Shown here in pieces: positions 44,646 to 52,732 of a stretch of DNA of 64,000 nucleotides. Every line of letters begins with the position of its first letter. Within the stretch, counting starts at the first letter, position 1. The position numbers and the translations under genes are program-made. This DNA is from Peribacillus sp. FSL E2-0218 (GTDB lineage Bacteria > Bacillota > Bacilli > Bacillales > DSM-1321). The DNA lies in the NCBI RefSeq assembly GCF_037992945.1, contig NZ_CP150304.1, positions 1,739,501 through 1,803,500 of the forward strand. The letters run 5' to 3'. Under the pieces are notes generated by a model. The model did not search any database, was not told the origin of the DNA, and saw only the letters and a list, made by a program, of their open reading frames with translations.

Positions 44646-45931
44646 TGGAAAAAATAGAATTCACTCAATTGAAGGAAGAACTTTTCCATGAAAAAATGGC
44701 CAATGGGCTTGAGGTATATATCCTTCCGAAAAAAGGATTCAATAAATCATTTGCGACGTTCACGACGAACTACGGTTCAGTGGACAATCATTTCAAGCCT
44801 TTGAATGAAACCGAATTTTCTAAGGTGCCAGATGGAATTGCCCATTTCCTTGAACATAAGCTTTTTGAAAAGGAGGATGGCGATGTTTTTCAGCAATTCT
44901 CAAAGCAGGGGGCATCAGCTAATGCCTTCACTTCTTTCACCCGTACGGCCTATCTGTTTTCCAGCACGTCCGATTTCAATAAGAATTTGACGACCTTAAT
45001 CGATTTTGTCCAAGATCCCTATTTTTCGGAGAAGACGGTAGAGAAGGAAAAAGGAATCATAGGACAGGAAATCAATATGTATGACGATAACTCTGACTGG
45101 CGGCTTTATTTCGGGACGATTGCCAACATGTATCATCATCATCCAGTGAAAATTGATATTGCTGGTACTGTGGCATCGATTGCCGATATTACGAAAGATA
45201 TGCTTTATGAATGCTATAACACGTTTTATCATCCGAGCAACATGCTTTTGTTCGTTGTAGGGCCTGTCGATGTCGAGAGTACTATGAAGTTAATCCGCGA
45301 TAATCAAACGAACAAAGGCTATAGGGAACAGCCTGAGGTGGAGCGCAAATTCGAGGATGAGCCAAACACCGTTGCCAAGAAGAAGGAAATCTTAAAGATG
45401 AATGTCCAGACTCCGAAGGTCATGCTTGGAATCAAGGCCATCAATGTTCATCAATCAGGTATACAGCTTTTGAAAAGGGAATTGGCGACCAATATTTATT
45501 TGGAAATGCTGTTTGGCAAAAGCTCGCCATTGCATGAAGAATTGTATGAGGAAGGACTGATCGATCAAAGCTTCTCTTATGACTATACACAGGAGCAGGG
45601 CTTTGGATTTGCATTGGTTGGCGGGGACAGTTCCAAGCCTGAAGAATTGACCGAGTCGATATTTACGATCCTGCAAAATTCCAAAGCCGGGACCGGTTTG
45701 AATGAAGAAAGTCTGCAAAGGACGATTAAGAAAAAAATTGGTTCTTTCCTTCGTTCGCTGAATTCACCGGAGTATATCGCTAATCAGTTTACCCGATATG
45801 CATTCAATGATATGAACTTGTTTGATGTGGTTTCGGTACTGGAAAAACTAACGATTGAAGATATCAGGAAGGTCGCCGTAGATTTAATTGCAGATGAACG
45901 GATGACAGTGTGTCAGGTACTTCCTAAATAA
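44645..45931 (+). CDS. ymfH: M16-family zinc peptidase YmfH
   Basis: 428 residues with the inverted zinc motif HFLEH at 67-71 and QEINMYDDNSDWR carrying the distal glutamate. Together with YmfF in the albE/albF-like style pairing. B. subtilis ymfF/ymfH are of unclear role. Translationally coupled to ymfF by TAATG. Confidence 0.92.
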   Translation: MEKIEFTQLKEELFHEKMANGLEVYILPKKGFNKSFATFTTNYGSVDNHFKPLNETEFSKVPDGIAHFLEHKLFEKEDGDVFQQFSKQGASANAFTSFTRTAYLFSSTSDFNKNLTTLIDFVQDPYFSEKTVEKEKGIIGQEINMYDDNSDWRLYFGTIANMYHHHPVKIDIAGTVASIADITKDMLYECYNTFYHPSNMLLFVVGPVDVESTMKLIRDNQTNKGYREQPEVERKFEDEPNTVAKKKEILKMNVQTPKVMLGIKAINVHQSGIQLLKRELATNIYLEMLFGKSSPLHEELYEEGLIDQSFSYDYTQEQGFGFALVGGDSSKPEELTESIFTILQNSKAGTGLNEESLQRTIKKKIGSFLRSLNSPEYIANQFTRYAFNDMNLFDVVSVLEKLTIEDIRKVAVDLIADERMTVCQVLPK

Positions 45932-45950
45932 TAGTAAAGGGGGCTGGAAT

Positions 45951-46676
45951 GTGGGGAAACGTTTTGCCCTTATAACTGGTGCCAGTGGAGGAATCGGCAG
46001 GGAAATCGCCATTAAGCTTGCCGAAGAGAATTATTCACTTTATTTACATTATAACAGCAATGAAGAAGCAATCATGGAGTTAATAGAAGAGCTTAAGCAT
46101 CATCAGGTGGAACTCATTCCGATACAAGCGGATTTATCTAAACCGGACGGATACAAGGTATTGGCGGAAAATATCTTCGCCCTTCATGCGATCGTCCTCA
46201 ATAGCGGGAATAGCTATTATGGGCTCATATCTGATATGGATGACAAGGTTGTTAGTGAAATGGTCCAATTGCATGTAACCAGTCCTTTCCAATTAACGAA
46301 GGAACTGCTTCCAAAGTTGATGTATCAAGATCGGGCTGCCATTGTTGCCGTCACATCCATATGGGGGCAGACGGGGGCATCTTGTGAGGTATTATATTCG
46401 ATGGTCAAAGGCGGTCAAAATGCTTTTATCAAAGCGTTAAGCAAGGAAGTCTCACTTAATGGAATCCGGGTGAATGCAATTGCCCCTGGTGCGATTTCGA
46501 CATCCATGCTTGAATCTTTCAGTGCTGACGATTTGGAAATCATCAAAGGTGATATCCCGATGGGAAGGATGGGAAGCGCTAAAGAAGTCGCCGAGGCTGT
46601 TTTCTATTTACTTTCCGACAAGGCATCTTATATCACTGGACAAATCTTAGGCGTCAATGGTGGATGGTACACGTGA
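45951..46676 (+). CDS. ymfI: Short-chain dehydrogenase/reductase YmfI
   Basis: 241-residue Rossmann SDR: cofactor motif TGASGGIG near residues 10-17, NSGNSYYG in place of the usual NNAG, catalytic Ser in AVTSIWG and YSMVKGG as YxxxK. Ends with the typical GGWYT. Resembles FabG-type 3-oxoacyl reductases, but the substrate is unknown. GTG start with AAAGGGGGC upstream, 20 nt after ymfH, so same transcript. Confidence 0.9.
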   Translation: MGKRFALITGASGGIGREIAIKLAEENYSLYLHYNSNEEAIMELIEELKHHQVELIPIQADLSKPDGYKVLAENIFALHAIVLNSGNSYYGLISDMDDKVVSEMVQLHVTSPFQLTKELLPKLMYQDRAAIVAVTSIWGQTGASCEVLYSMVKGGQNAFIKALSKEVSLNGIRVNAIAPGAISTSMLESFSADDLEIIKGDIPMGRMGSAKEVAEAVFYLLSDKASYITGQILGVNGGWYT

Positions 46677-46756
46677 TTTTTTTTATGCTATGTATAATTT
46701 CCTCTGTTCCTTCACAAAATATCTATGTACTATTTTGAAGGAAAGGGTGACCATTC

Positions 46757-47014
46757 ATGTCTGTACTAGACAATTGGGATCAATGGAAAAATTTCTTAGG
46801 CGACAGATTAAATCAAGGTGAGCAACAAGGATTATCAGGAGGCGCTGTGAACAATTTGGCTTTTGAAATCGGTGATTATCTAGCTAAGCAGGTTGAGCCC
46901 CAGAATGATCAAGAAAAAGTCCTTGCTGATCTTTGGTCAGTCGCTAACGAAGAAGAAAAACATGCCATGGCAAGCGTTATGGTCAAGTTAGTCGAGAACA
47001 ACGGAACAAAGTAA
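46757..47014 (+). CDS. ymfJ: DUF3243 family protein YmfJ
   Basis: 85-residue protein: SVLDNWDQWKNFLGDRL start and a helical body ending LVENNGTK. Family DUF3243, function unknown, common in Bacillaceae. AAGGAAAGGGTGACC is the SD. TGTATAAT at 46691-46698 may be its own -10. Confidence 0.9.
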   Translation: MSVLDNWDQWKNFLGDRLNQGEQQGLSGGAVNNLAFEIGDYLAKQVEPQNDQEKVLADLWSVANEEEKHAMASVMVKLVENNGTK

Positions 47015-47021
47015 ACATTTT

Positions 47022-47062
47022 AAGCCAAAGGCCCTGTTATTAATTAACAGGGCCTTTGGCTT
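47022..47062. terminator. Long perfect stem after ymfJ
   Basis: An 18-bp perfect stem (47022-47039 with 47045-47062), 5-nt loop, ending in TTGAGG rather than a T run. Probably ends ymfJ transcripts through the T-rich descending arm, though the U tract is inside the stem. Confidence 0.6.
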
Positions 47063-47138
47063 GAGGATGACCGGTAATTATCCTCGAATATAAAAATGGA
47101 TACTTTTATAGGGTTTTTCCTTTTAACTTCTCATGAAA

Positions 47139-47147
47139 TGCTATATT
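47139..47147 (+). promoter_or_regulatory. Extended -10 for ymfK-rodZ
   Basis: TGCTATATT about 105 nt upstream of ymfK; -35 weak. Confidence 0.45.
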
Positions 47148-47251
47148 ATAGAAGCTAGACAATAATTATGCGTACAGACCTTGAAATTTACGATGGATAA
47201 GTTTTGCTCGGATGTTTGGGGTAAAAGCTTCTAGGCTTAAGGAGTGTTATC

Positions 47252-48043
47252 GTGGAGAAAAAAGAATGGTATTTTGAATATGAAATCCAAGTCAACCGTC
47301 CGGGTTTATTAGGGGATATATCATCCCTCCTGGGAATGCTGTCCATCAACATCATTACGATAAACGGTGTGGATGAAGGCAGACGCGGTTTACTTTTAAA
47401 AGCGGAAGATAGCCGTAATATAGAAAGATTCGAATCAATCCTCCATACGATGGATACGATAAAGGTCATTAAGCTTAGGGAGCCTAAATTACGTGATCGA
47501 CTGGCTGTCAGGCATGGCCGTTATATCCAGCGCGATGCGGATGAGAAGAACACCTTTAGGTTCGTTCGTGATGAGCTGGGCTTGCTTGTCGATTTTCTGG
47601 CCGAGCTGTTTAAACAGGAAGGCCATAAATTAATCGGGATACGAGGCATGCCGCGTGTCGGCAAAACCGAATCGATCGTAGCCTCGAGTGTATGTGCAAA
47701 CAAAAGATGGTTGTTCGTGTCGTCAACCCTTTTAAAGCAGACCATTCGCAGTCAGCTTATCGAGGATGAATATAATAATGATAATTTGTTCATTTTAGAC
47801 GGAATTGTTTCCACTCGCCGTGCGAATGAGCGGCATTGGCAATTGATTCGTGAAATCATGAGACTTGATGCGGTCAAGGTCATTGAACATCCGGATGTAT
47901 TTGTCCAAAATACGGAATATACTCTCGAAGACTTTGATTATATTATTGAGTTGCGAAACAATCCGGACGAGGAAATAACATATGAAGTTGTCGACCAAAA
48001 AGACCAGTTTTCGGGGTCCGATTTTGGTTCCTTTGACTTTTAA
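47252..48043 (+). CDS. ymfK: DUF3388 protein YmfK with ACT-like and P-loop-like parts
   Basis: 263 residues. The N-terminus (about 1-80) looks like an ACT domain: NRPGLLGDISSLLGMLSINI. Around residue 130 GIRGMPRVGKTES resembles a Walker A loop (GxxxxGKT), followed by LFILDGIVSTRRAN as a possible Walker B. Family DUF3388, unknown function. GTG start at 47252 after TTAAGGAG. Sits directly before rodZ, 17 nt away. Confidence 0.88.
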   Translation: MEKKEWYFEYEIQVNRPGLLGDISSLLGMLSINIITINGVDEGRRGLLLKAEDSRNIERFESILHTMDTIKVIKLREPKLRDRLAVRHGRYIQRDADEKNTFRFVRDELGLLVDFLAELFKQEGHKLIGIRGMPRVGKTESIVASSVCANKRWLFVSSTLLKQTIRSQLIEDEYNNDNLFILDGIVSTRRANERHWQLIREIMRLDAVKVIEHPDVFVQNTEYTLEDFDYIIELRNNPDEEITYEVVDQKDQFSGSDFGSFDF

Positions 48044-48060
48044 GATGGCAGGTGTTTGAT

Positions 48061-48969
48061 TTGACTGAGTTAGGTAATCGATTAAAGGAAGCTAGGGAAG
48101 CCAAAGGCCTTAGCTTAGAAGATTTACAGGATTTAACGAAGATCCAAAAGCGTTACCTTGTTGGCATTGAAGAAGGAAATTACAGCATGATGCCTGGAAA
48201 GTTCTATGTACGGGCATTCATCAAGCAATACTGTGAAGCGGTCGGCCTTGATTCAGAAGAGATTTTTGAACAATACAAGAGTGAGGTTCCTTCCGTCTAT
48301 AGCGAGGAAATACCGGAACAGCTTTCAAGGGTCCAATCCAGGAAAACGCTACCCGCAGGAGATTCCAAGGTTGTTGAAATGTTACCCAAGATATTGGCAG
48401 TCGTTTTGGTCATTGGTGCGGCCATCTTGATATATGTACTGGTATCGAGCAATATGAGTAAACCGGATGATGCCGATAAAAAGGACGACAAACAGAGTGA
48501 ATCCGTGGGCTACGGCAAGAGTGAAGAGTTCGACAAGGAAGAAAAGAATGCAAGCAAGAAACAGAACGAAGAAAAACAACCCACTTCTTCCGATAAGAAG
48601 AATGAAGATGACCTTGATGCTAAAAAAGATGAAGAAAAGAAAGAGCAAAAACTCGACGTTATCAGTTCCAGCGGTAAAAATAGCACGTATGAATTGAAAG
48701 ATACGGATACCTTCAAATTAAAAGTGACATCCAAGGGTTCACCATGGGTTGGCATTAAAAATGGTGAAGGCAAGTTGCTTTATCAGGGTACCATCGATAA
48801 GGACAAGAGCGAGGAAATTGATTTCACCAATGAAAAAGAAGCTGTCATCAATATAGGCAGGGCATATGAAACTGAAATTTTTGTGAATGATAAGAAGCTG
48901 GAGTATTCCATTTCACCGACTGAAGTGAATACGCAATTGGTCACGATACAATTTACGAAAGCCGAATAG
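48061..48969 (+). CDS. rodZ: RodZ-like cell-shape protein (YmfM)
   Basis: 302 residues: N-terminal helix-turn-helix (GNRLKEAREAKGLSLEDLQ, residues about 3-70), one membrane segment near residues 100-122 (ILAVVLVIGAAILIYVLV), a very charged Lys/Asp/Glu linker (about 135-205), and a C-terminal DUF4115 domain. RodZ couples MreB filaments to the membrane. TTG 48061 is preferred because AGGTG at 48050-48054 sits 6 nt upstream, and MTELGNRL matches relatives. Confidence 0.9.
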   Translation: MTELGNRLKEAREAKGLSLEDLQDLTKIQKRYLVGIEEGNYSMMPGKFYVRAFIKQYCEAVGLDSEEIFEQYKSEVPSVYSEEIPEQLSRVQSRKTLPAGDSKVVEMLPKILAVVLVIGAAILIYVLVSSNMSKPDDADKKDDKQSESVGYGKSEEFDKEEKNASKKQNEEKQPTSSDKKNEDDLDAKKDEEKKEQKLDVISSSGKNSTYELKDTDTFKLKVTSKGSPWVGIKNGEGKLLYQGTIDKDKSEEIDFTNEKEAVINIGRAYETEIFVNDKKLEYSISPTEVNTQLVTIQFTKAE

Positions 48970-48993
48970 TCATCTTATAGATGACTATTTTTT
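48965..48993 (+). terminator. Terminator after rodZ
   Basis: AATAGTCATC ttata GATGACTATT then TTTT. Confidence 0.9.
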
Positions 48994-49067
48994 CTCTACA
49001 TACTATTTAAGCCGGGTTTCGGCATATAAGATTGGGTTTTGAGTTAAATTATACATAAATGCACCGG

Positions 49068-49128
49068 ATGGCGCTTCGCCATATCATTTTAAGATCTATA
49101 ACGCATTGCCCGGCCCAAAGGGCTGCGT
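49068..49128 (+). promoter_or_regulatory. Structured leader of pgsA
   Basis: Two hairpins before the pgsA SD: ATGGCG-ctt-CGCCAT (49068-49083) and ACGCA-tt-GCCC paired with GGGC-TGCGT (49101-49128), ending 7 nt before GGAGG. Not a family I recognise. Confidence 0.5.
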
Positions 49129-49148
49129 AAATTTTGGAGGTAAATGTT

Positions 49149-49733
49149 TTGAATCTGCCTAATAAGATTACAGTAGCAAGAATTTGCTTAATACCAGTTT
49201 TTTTAATCATCATGCTCGTCCCTTTTTCATGGGGCACGCTGACATGGGGGGAATACAGCTTGCCAGTTGCACACTTGGCTGGGGCCCTCCTCTTCATAAT
49301 CGCTTCCACTACGGATTGGATCGATGGACATTTTGCAAGGAAATATAATATGATCACTGACTTAGGGAAATTTCTAGATCCTTTGGCGGATAAGCTTCTG
49401 GTTTCGGCTGCCCTGATTGTATTGGTCGATTTGGATTTGATGTACGGTCAATCCTGGATTGCCATTGTCATCATAAGCCGTGAGTTCGCCGTGACGGGAT
49501 TGCGTCTTGTGCTTGCCGGCACTGGGGAAGTCGTAGCGGCGAACCAGCTTGGTAAAATTAAAACGTGGGCGCAAATTGTTGCGATTTCGGCATTGTTGCT
49601 GCATAACCTTCCCTTTGCCCTCATTTCACTTCCATTTGCCAATCTCGCCTTATGGATTGCCTTGATTTTCACGATTTGGTCAGGGTTGGATTATTTTGTA
49701 AAAAACAAACAAGTATTTGTTAATTCCAAGTAA
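49149..49733 (+). CDS. pgsA: CDP-diacylglycerol-glycerol-3-phosphate 3-phosphatidyltransferase
   Basis: Makes phosphatidylglycerol phosphate from CDP-diacylglycerol (CdsA product) and glycerol 3-phosphate in the membrane. 194 residues with the CDP-alcohol phosphotransferase signature from residue 58 on: DGHFARKYNMITDLGKFLD then PLAD. TTG start at 49149 because GGAGG (49136-49140) is 8 nt upstream; the longer frame starts on the SD itself. Confidence 0.95.
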   Translation: MNLPNKITVARICLIPVFLIIMLVPFSWGTLTWGEYSLPVAHLAGALLFIIASTTDWIDGHFARKYNMITDLGKFLDPLADKLLVSAALIVLVDLDLMYGQSWIAIVIISREFAVTGLRLVLAGTGEVVAANQLGKIKTWAQIVAISALLLHNLPFALISLPFANLALWIALIFTIWSGLDYFVKNKQVFVNSK

Positions 49734-49755
49734 AACGAATGGTGGTCATGAAAAG

Positions 49756-50988
49756 ATGGATGCAGAAATCATTGCAGTAGGCTCCGAGCTTCTTTTAGGA
49801 CAAATCAATAATACTAATGGGAGATTCTTATCACAGCAGTTTGCCCAAATGGGAATCAATGTTTTTTACCATACTGTGGTTGGGGATAACGATCGTCGTT
49901 TGCAGCAAGCAATAGAGATTGCAGAATCAAGGGCGAACTTGATTGTCTTTACTGGTGGACTAGGCCCTACCAAGGATGATTTAACGAAGGAAACGATTGC
50001 TCGCCATATTGGCAAGAAACTCGTTTTTAACGATGAAGCCCTGCAATCCATCGAAGCTTACTTTAAAAAACGGGAGCGGCCGATGACGGAAAATAATAAA
50101 AAGCAGGCTCTTGTTTTAGAAGGCAGTGAAGTGCTGGCAAACGATCATGGCATGGCACCGGGAATGGTTTTGTCCAAATCCGGGATTACATATATGCTCC
50201 TGCCTGGGCCACCTAGTGAAATGGAACCGATGTTTTTAAGTTATGGCTATGAATCGATCATGAATAAATTGGATAAGCATGATCGAATCGATTCGAAAGT
50301 ACTTCGATTCTTTGGCATCGGTGAAGCGGAATTGGAAACGGTGATTGATGATCTACTTGTCAATCAAACGAATCCGACGATTGCACCGTTGGCATCCGAA
50401 GGCGAAGTGACATTAAGGATCACAGCGAAGGACTCGTCCAAACAAAAATGCGAAGAGCTCATTTTATCCGCAGAAAAAGAAATTATGGACAGGGTTGGGA
50501 AGTTTTACTACGGAACTGATAATACTTCGCTTATAAAGGAACTTGTAAAAGAATTGACGGTCCGCAAGCTTTCGATTGCGGCGGCGGAAAGCTTGACCGG
50601 GGGGATGTTTCAGGAACAGTTGACAACCATCCCGGGTGCCGGTAAAGTCTTCAAGGGCGGCATTGTGAGTTATACGAATGATGCGAAGTCGAGTGTCCTC
50701 GGCGTCAGCGGCGGAATCATTTCCGAGCATGGTGTGGTCAGCGGTGAGTGTGCCAAGGAAATGGCTTCCAATGTCAGGAAAATGCACGATGCGGATGTGG
50801 GCATAAGCTTCACGGGTGTTGCAGGGCCCGATGAACAAGAAGGCAAGCCTGTAGGTACCGTATTCATTGGCATTTCGTATCGTGATGGAAACACGCACTT
50901 TAAAGAGTTGAATCTATCAGGCAGCAGGGAGCAGAACCGCATCAGAAGCGTCAAGTATGGCTGTCATTACTTGCTTAATGATTTGTGA
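49756..50988 (+). CDS. cinA: Competence/damage-inducible protein CinA
   Basis: 410 residues: N-terminal MoCF/COG1058 domain (AEIIAVGSELLLGQINNTN, FTGGLGPTKDDLT) and C-terminal NMN amidohydrolase domain (AAAESLTGGMF, GGIVSYTNDAK, GVAGPDEQEGKPVG). Roles reported in the family are NMN deamidation and ADP-ribose hydrolysis. Upstream of recA as in most Gram-positives. ATG 49756 with GGTGG upstream. Confidence 0.94.
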   Translation: MDAEIIAVGSELLLGQINNTNGRFLSQQFAQMGINVFYHTVVGDNDRRLQQAIEIAESRANLIVFTGGLGPTKDDLTKETIARHIGKKLVFNDEALQSIEAYFKKRERPMTENNKKQALVLEGSEVLANDHGMAPGMVLSKSGITYMLLPGPPSEMEPMFLSYGYESIMNKLDKHDRIDSKVLRFFGIGEAELETVIDDLLVNQTNPTIAPLASEGEVTLRITAKDSSKQKCEELILSAEKEIMDRVGKFYYGTDNTSLIKELVKELTVRKLSIAAAESLTGGMFQEQLTTIPGAGKVFKGGIVSYTNDAKSSVLGVSGGIISEHGVVSGECAKEMASNVRKMHDADVGISFTGVAGPDEQEGKPVGTVFIGISYRDGNTHFKELNLSGSREQNRIRSVKYGCHYLLNDL

Positions 50989-51172
50989 ATGAGGAGGCAG
51001 GGCTTTTATAGCTCTGCTTTTATTTAGTTTGATGAGTTTGTTTCCTGTAAAAAGGGGAAAAAGAAAACAGTTAATTCCATGATTTTCAATTACTGCGGAT
51101 GAAGTGGAATGAAAATGAAGTTTTAGTTAAGGTAAAACGCTTTTTTTAGAAGAATATCCGAAAAGAAAAAAA

Positions 51173-51186
51173 CGAATGAATGTTCG
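51173..51186. promoter_or_regulatory. LexA (SOS) box of recA
   Basis: CGAATGAATGTTCG matches the Bacillus SOS box CGAACnnnnGTTCG with one change, a deviation like that in the B. subtilis recA box. It lies just upstream of the -35. Confidence 0.85.
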
Positions 51187-51195
51187 ACTTTTTGC

Positions 51196-51224
51196 TTGGC
51201 AAAATAGAAAAAAGAGTATATAGT
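51196..51224 (+). promoter_or_regulatory. recA promoter and leader hairpin
   Basis: TTGGCA (51196-51201), 17 bp, TATAGT (51219-51224). A GAGACAA/TTGTCTC hairpin follows at 51238-51262 in the leader. Upstream of the SOS box (50989-51170) the gap is AT-rich with nothing recognisable. Confidence 0.65.
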
Positions 51225-51333
51225 AAAGATAGGTTTTGAGACAAGATACAAACATTTGTCTCGCAGATATTTGCTAACGTAAGAGCATCATTAATCGGAC
51301 AGCCGATTATTTGAATATAGAGGAGGAAATTGA

Positions 51334-52377
51334 GTGAGTGATCGTCAAGCGGCTTTAGATATGGCTTTAAAACAAATTGAAAAGCAATTTGGTAAAGGTT
51401 CCATTATGAAACTTGGAGAACAGTCTGATCGAAGGATTTCAACGATTTCAAGTGGTTCATTGGCATTGGATGTAGCATTGGGAGTGGGCGGATATCCAAG
51501 GGGACGGGTCATTGAGATATACGGACCTGAAAGCTCAGGTAAAACGACTGTTGCATTACATGCGATTGCAGAAGTGCAAAAAACTGGCGGTACTGCAGCA
51601 TTCATTGATGCCGAGCATGCTTTGGATCCAGCCTATTCAGAAAAACTAGGTGTGAATATCGATGAGTTACTGCTGTCACAGCCCGATACAGGTGAACAAG
51701 CCTTGGAAATCGCTGAAGCGCTAGTTCGCAGTGGAGCGGTGGACATCATTGTCATTGACTCGGTTGCAGCCCTTGTTCCTAAAGCTGAAATCGAAGGTGA
51801 AATGGGAGATTCCCATATGGGTCTGCAAGCCCGGATGATGTCCCAGGCGTTAAGGAAACTATCTGGTGCCATTAATAAATCAAATACCATTGCCATTTTC
51901 ATTAACCAAGTCCGTGAAAAAATCGGGGTAATGTTCGGGAATCCGGAAACCACTCCAGGAGGCCGGGCATTGAAGTTCTACTCGACTGTACGTCTGGAAG
52001 TGCGTCGTGCGGAACAGTTAAAACAAGGCAATGAAATCGTCGGTAATAAAACCAAAATCAAAGTGGTGAAAAACAAAGTTGCGCCGCCATTCCGCCAAGC
52101 GGAAGTTGATATCATGTATGGTCAAGGTATTTCGCAGGAAGGTGAAATCATTGATATGGGTGCAGAGCTTGATATCGTCCTTAAAAGCGGTTCGTGGTAT
52201 TCATACAACGAAGAGCGTGTTGGACAAGGACGGGAAAACGCGAAGATGTTCTTGAAAGAAAATCAAGATATCGCTCTGGAGATTTCTCAGAAAATCAGGG
52301 ATCATTATAATCTTGATGGAGAGCATGAGCTGCCGCCAGAGGAAGCGGAAGATGAACATTTTGAATTACTTGATTAA
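51334..52377 (+). CDS. recA: Recombinase RecA
   Basis: DNA strand-exchange protein and LexA co-protease activator. 347 residues: Walker A GPESSGKTT at 64-72, FIDAEHALDP, and loop L2 region FGNPETTPGGRALKFYS; acidic C-terminal tail. GTG start at 51334 after GAGGAGG. SOS-controlled by the box at 51173. pbpX, which follows recA in B. subtilis (from memory), is absent. Confidence 0.98.
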   Translation: MSDRQAALDMALKQIEKQFGKGSIMKLGEQSDRRISTISSGSLALDVALGVGGYPRGRVIEIYGPESSGKTTVALHAIAEVQKTGGTAAFIDAEHALDPAYSEKLGVNIDELLLSQPDTGEQALEIAEALVRSGAVDIIVIDSVAALVPKAEIEGEMGDSHMGLQARMMSQALRKLSGAINKSNTIAIFINQVREKIGVMFGNPETTPGGRALKFYSTVRLEVRRAEQLKQGNEIVGNKTKIKVVKNKVAPPFRQAEVDIMYGQGISQEGEIIDMGAELDIVLKSGSWYSYNEERVGQGRENAKMFLKENQDIALEISQKIRDHYNLDGEHELPPEEAEDEHFELLD

Positions 52378-52383
52378 TGGTAG

Positions 52384-52418
52384 GAAAAGGCCTAAGCTTA
52401 TTTGCTTGGGCCTTTTCT
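52384..52418 (+). terminator. Terminator after recA
   Basis: GAAAAGGCCtAAGC/GCTTgGGCCTTTTC stem with TTTTC inside the right arm. Confidence 0.85.
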
Positions 52419-52570
52419 ATAAATATTATGAAATGAAAAGTGCGAAATTTTCAGCGAATTCAATGGCTGGAAAACAGAATTGCCGTCTCCTTCCATGAAG
52501 AATGTAGCACTTTCCGGTGGTGAATATTTAAGAAAACTTGAATAATCATTGATACATAAGGGACAAACGC

Positions 52571-52599
52571 TTGACAATGAAAATTCTCAACTATACAAT
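52571..52599 (+). promoter_or_regulatory. Strong promoter for rny
   Basis: TTGACA (52571-52576), 17 bp, TACAAT (52594-52599). The rest of the 355-bp recA-rny gap is AT-rich and shows no ORF or RNA. Confidence 0.8.
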
Positions 52600-52732
52600 T
52601 AATATGTATATTTTACAATTTTTCAAACTAAAATTTTGAAAATTAAGTGCTGTATATTGAATTTATGTGCAATGTACTTGCCGACAGTTCAACATTTTAT
52701 GTAAAAAGTTCATAGCAAGGGGAGGTGAAACG

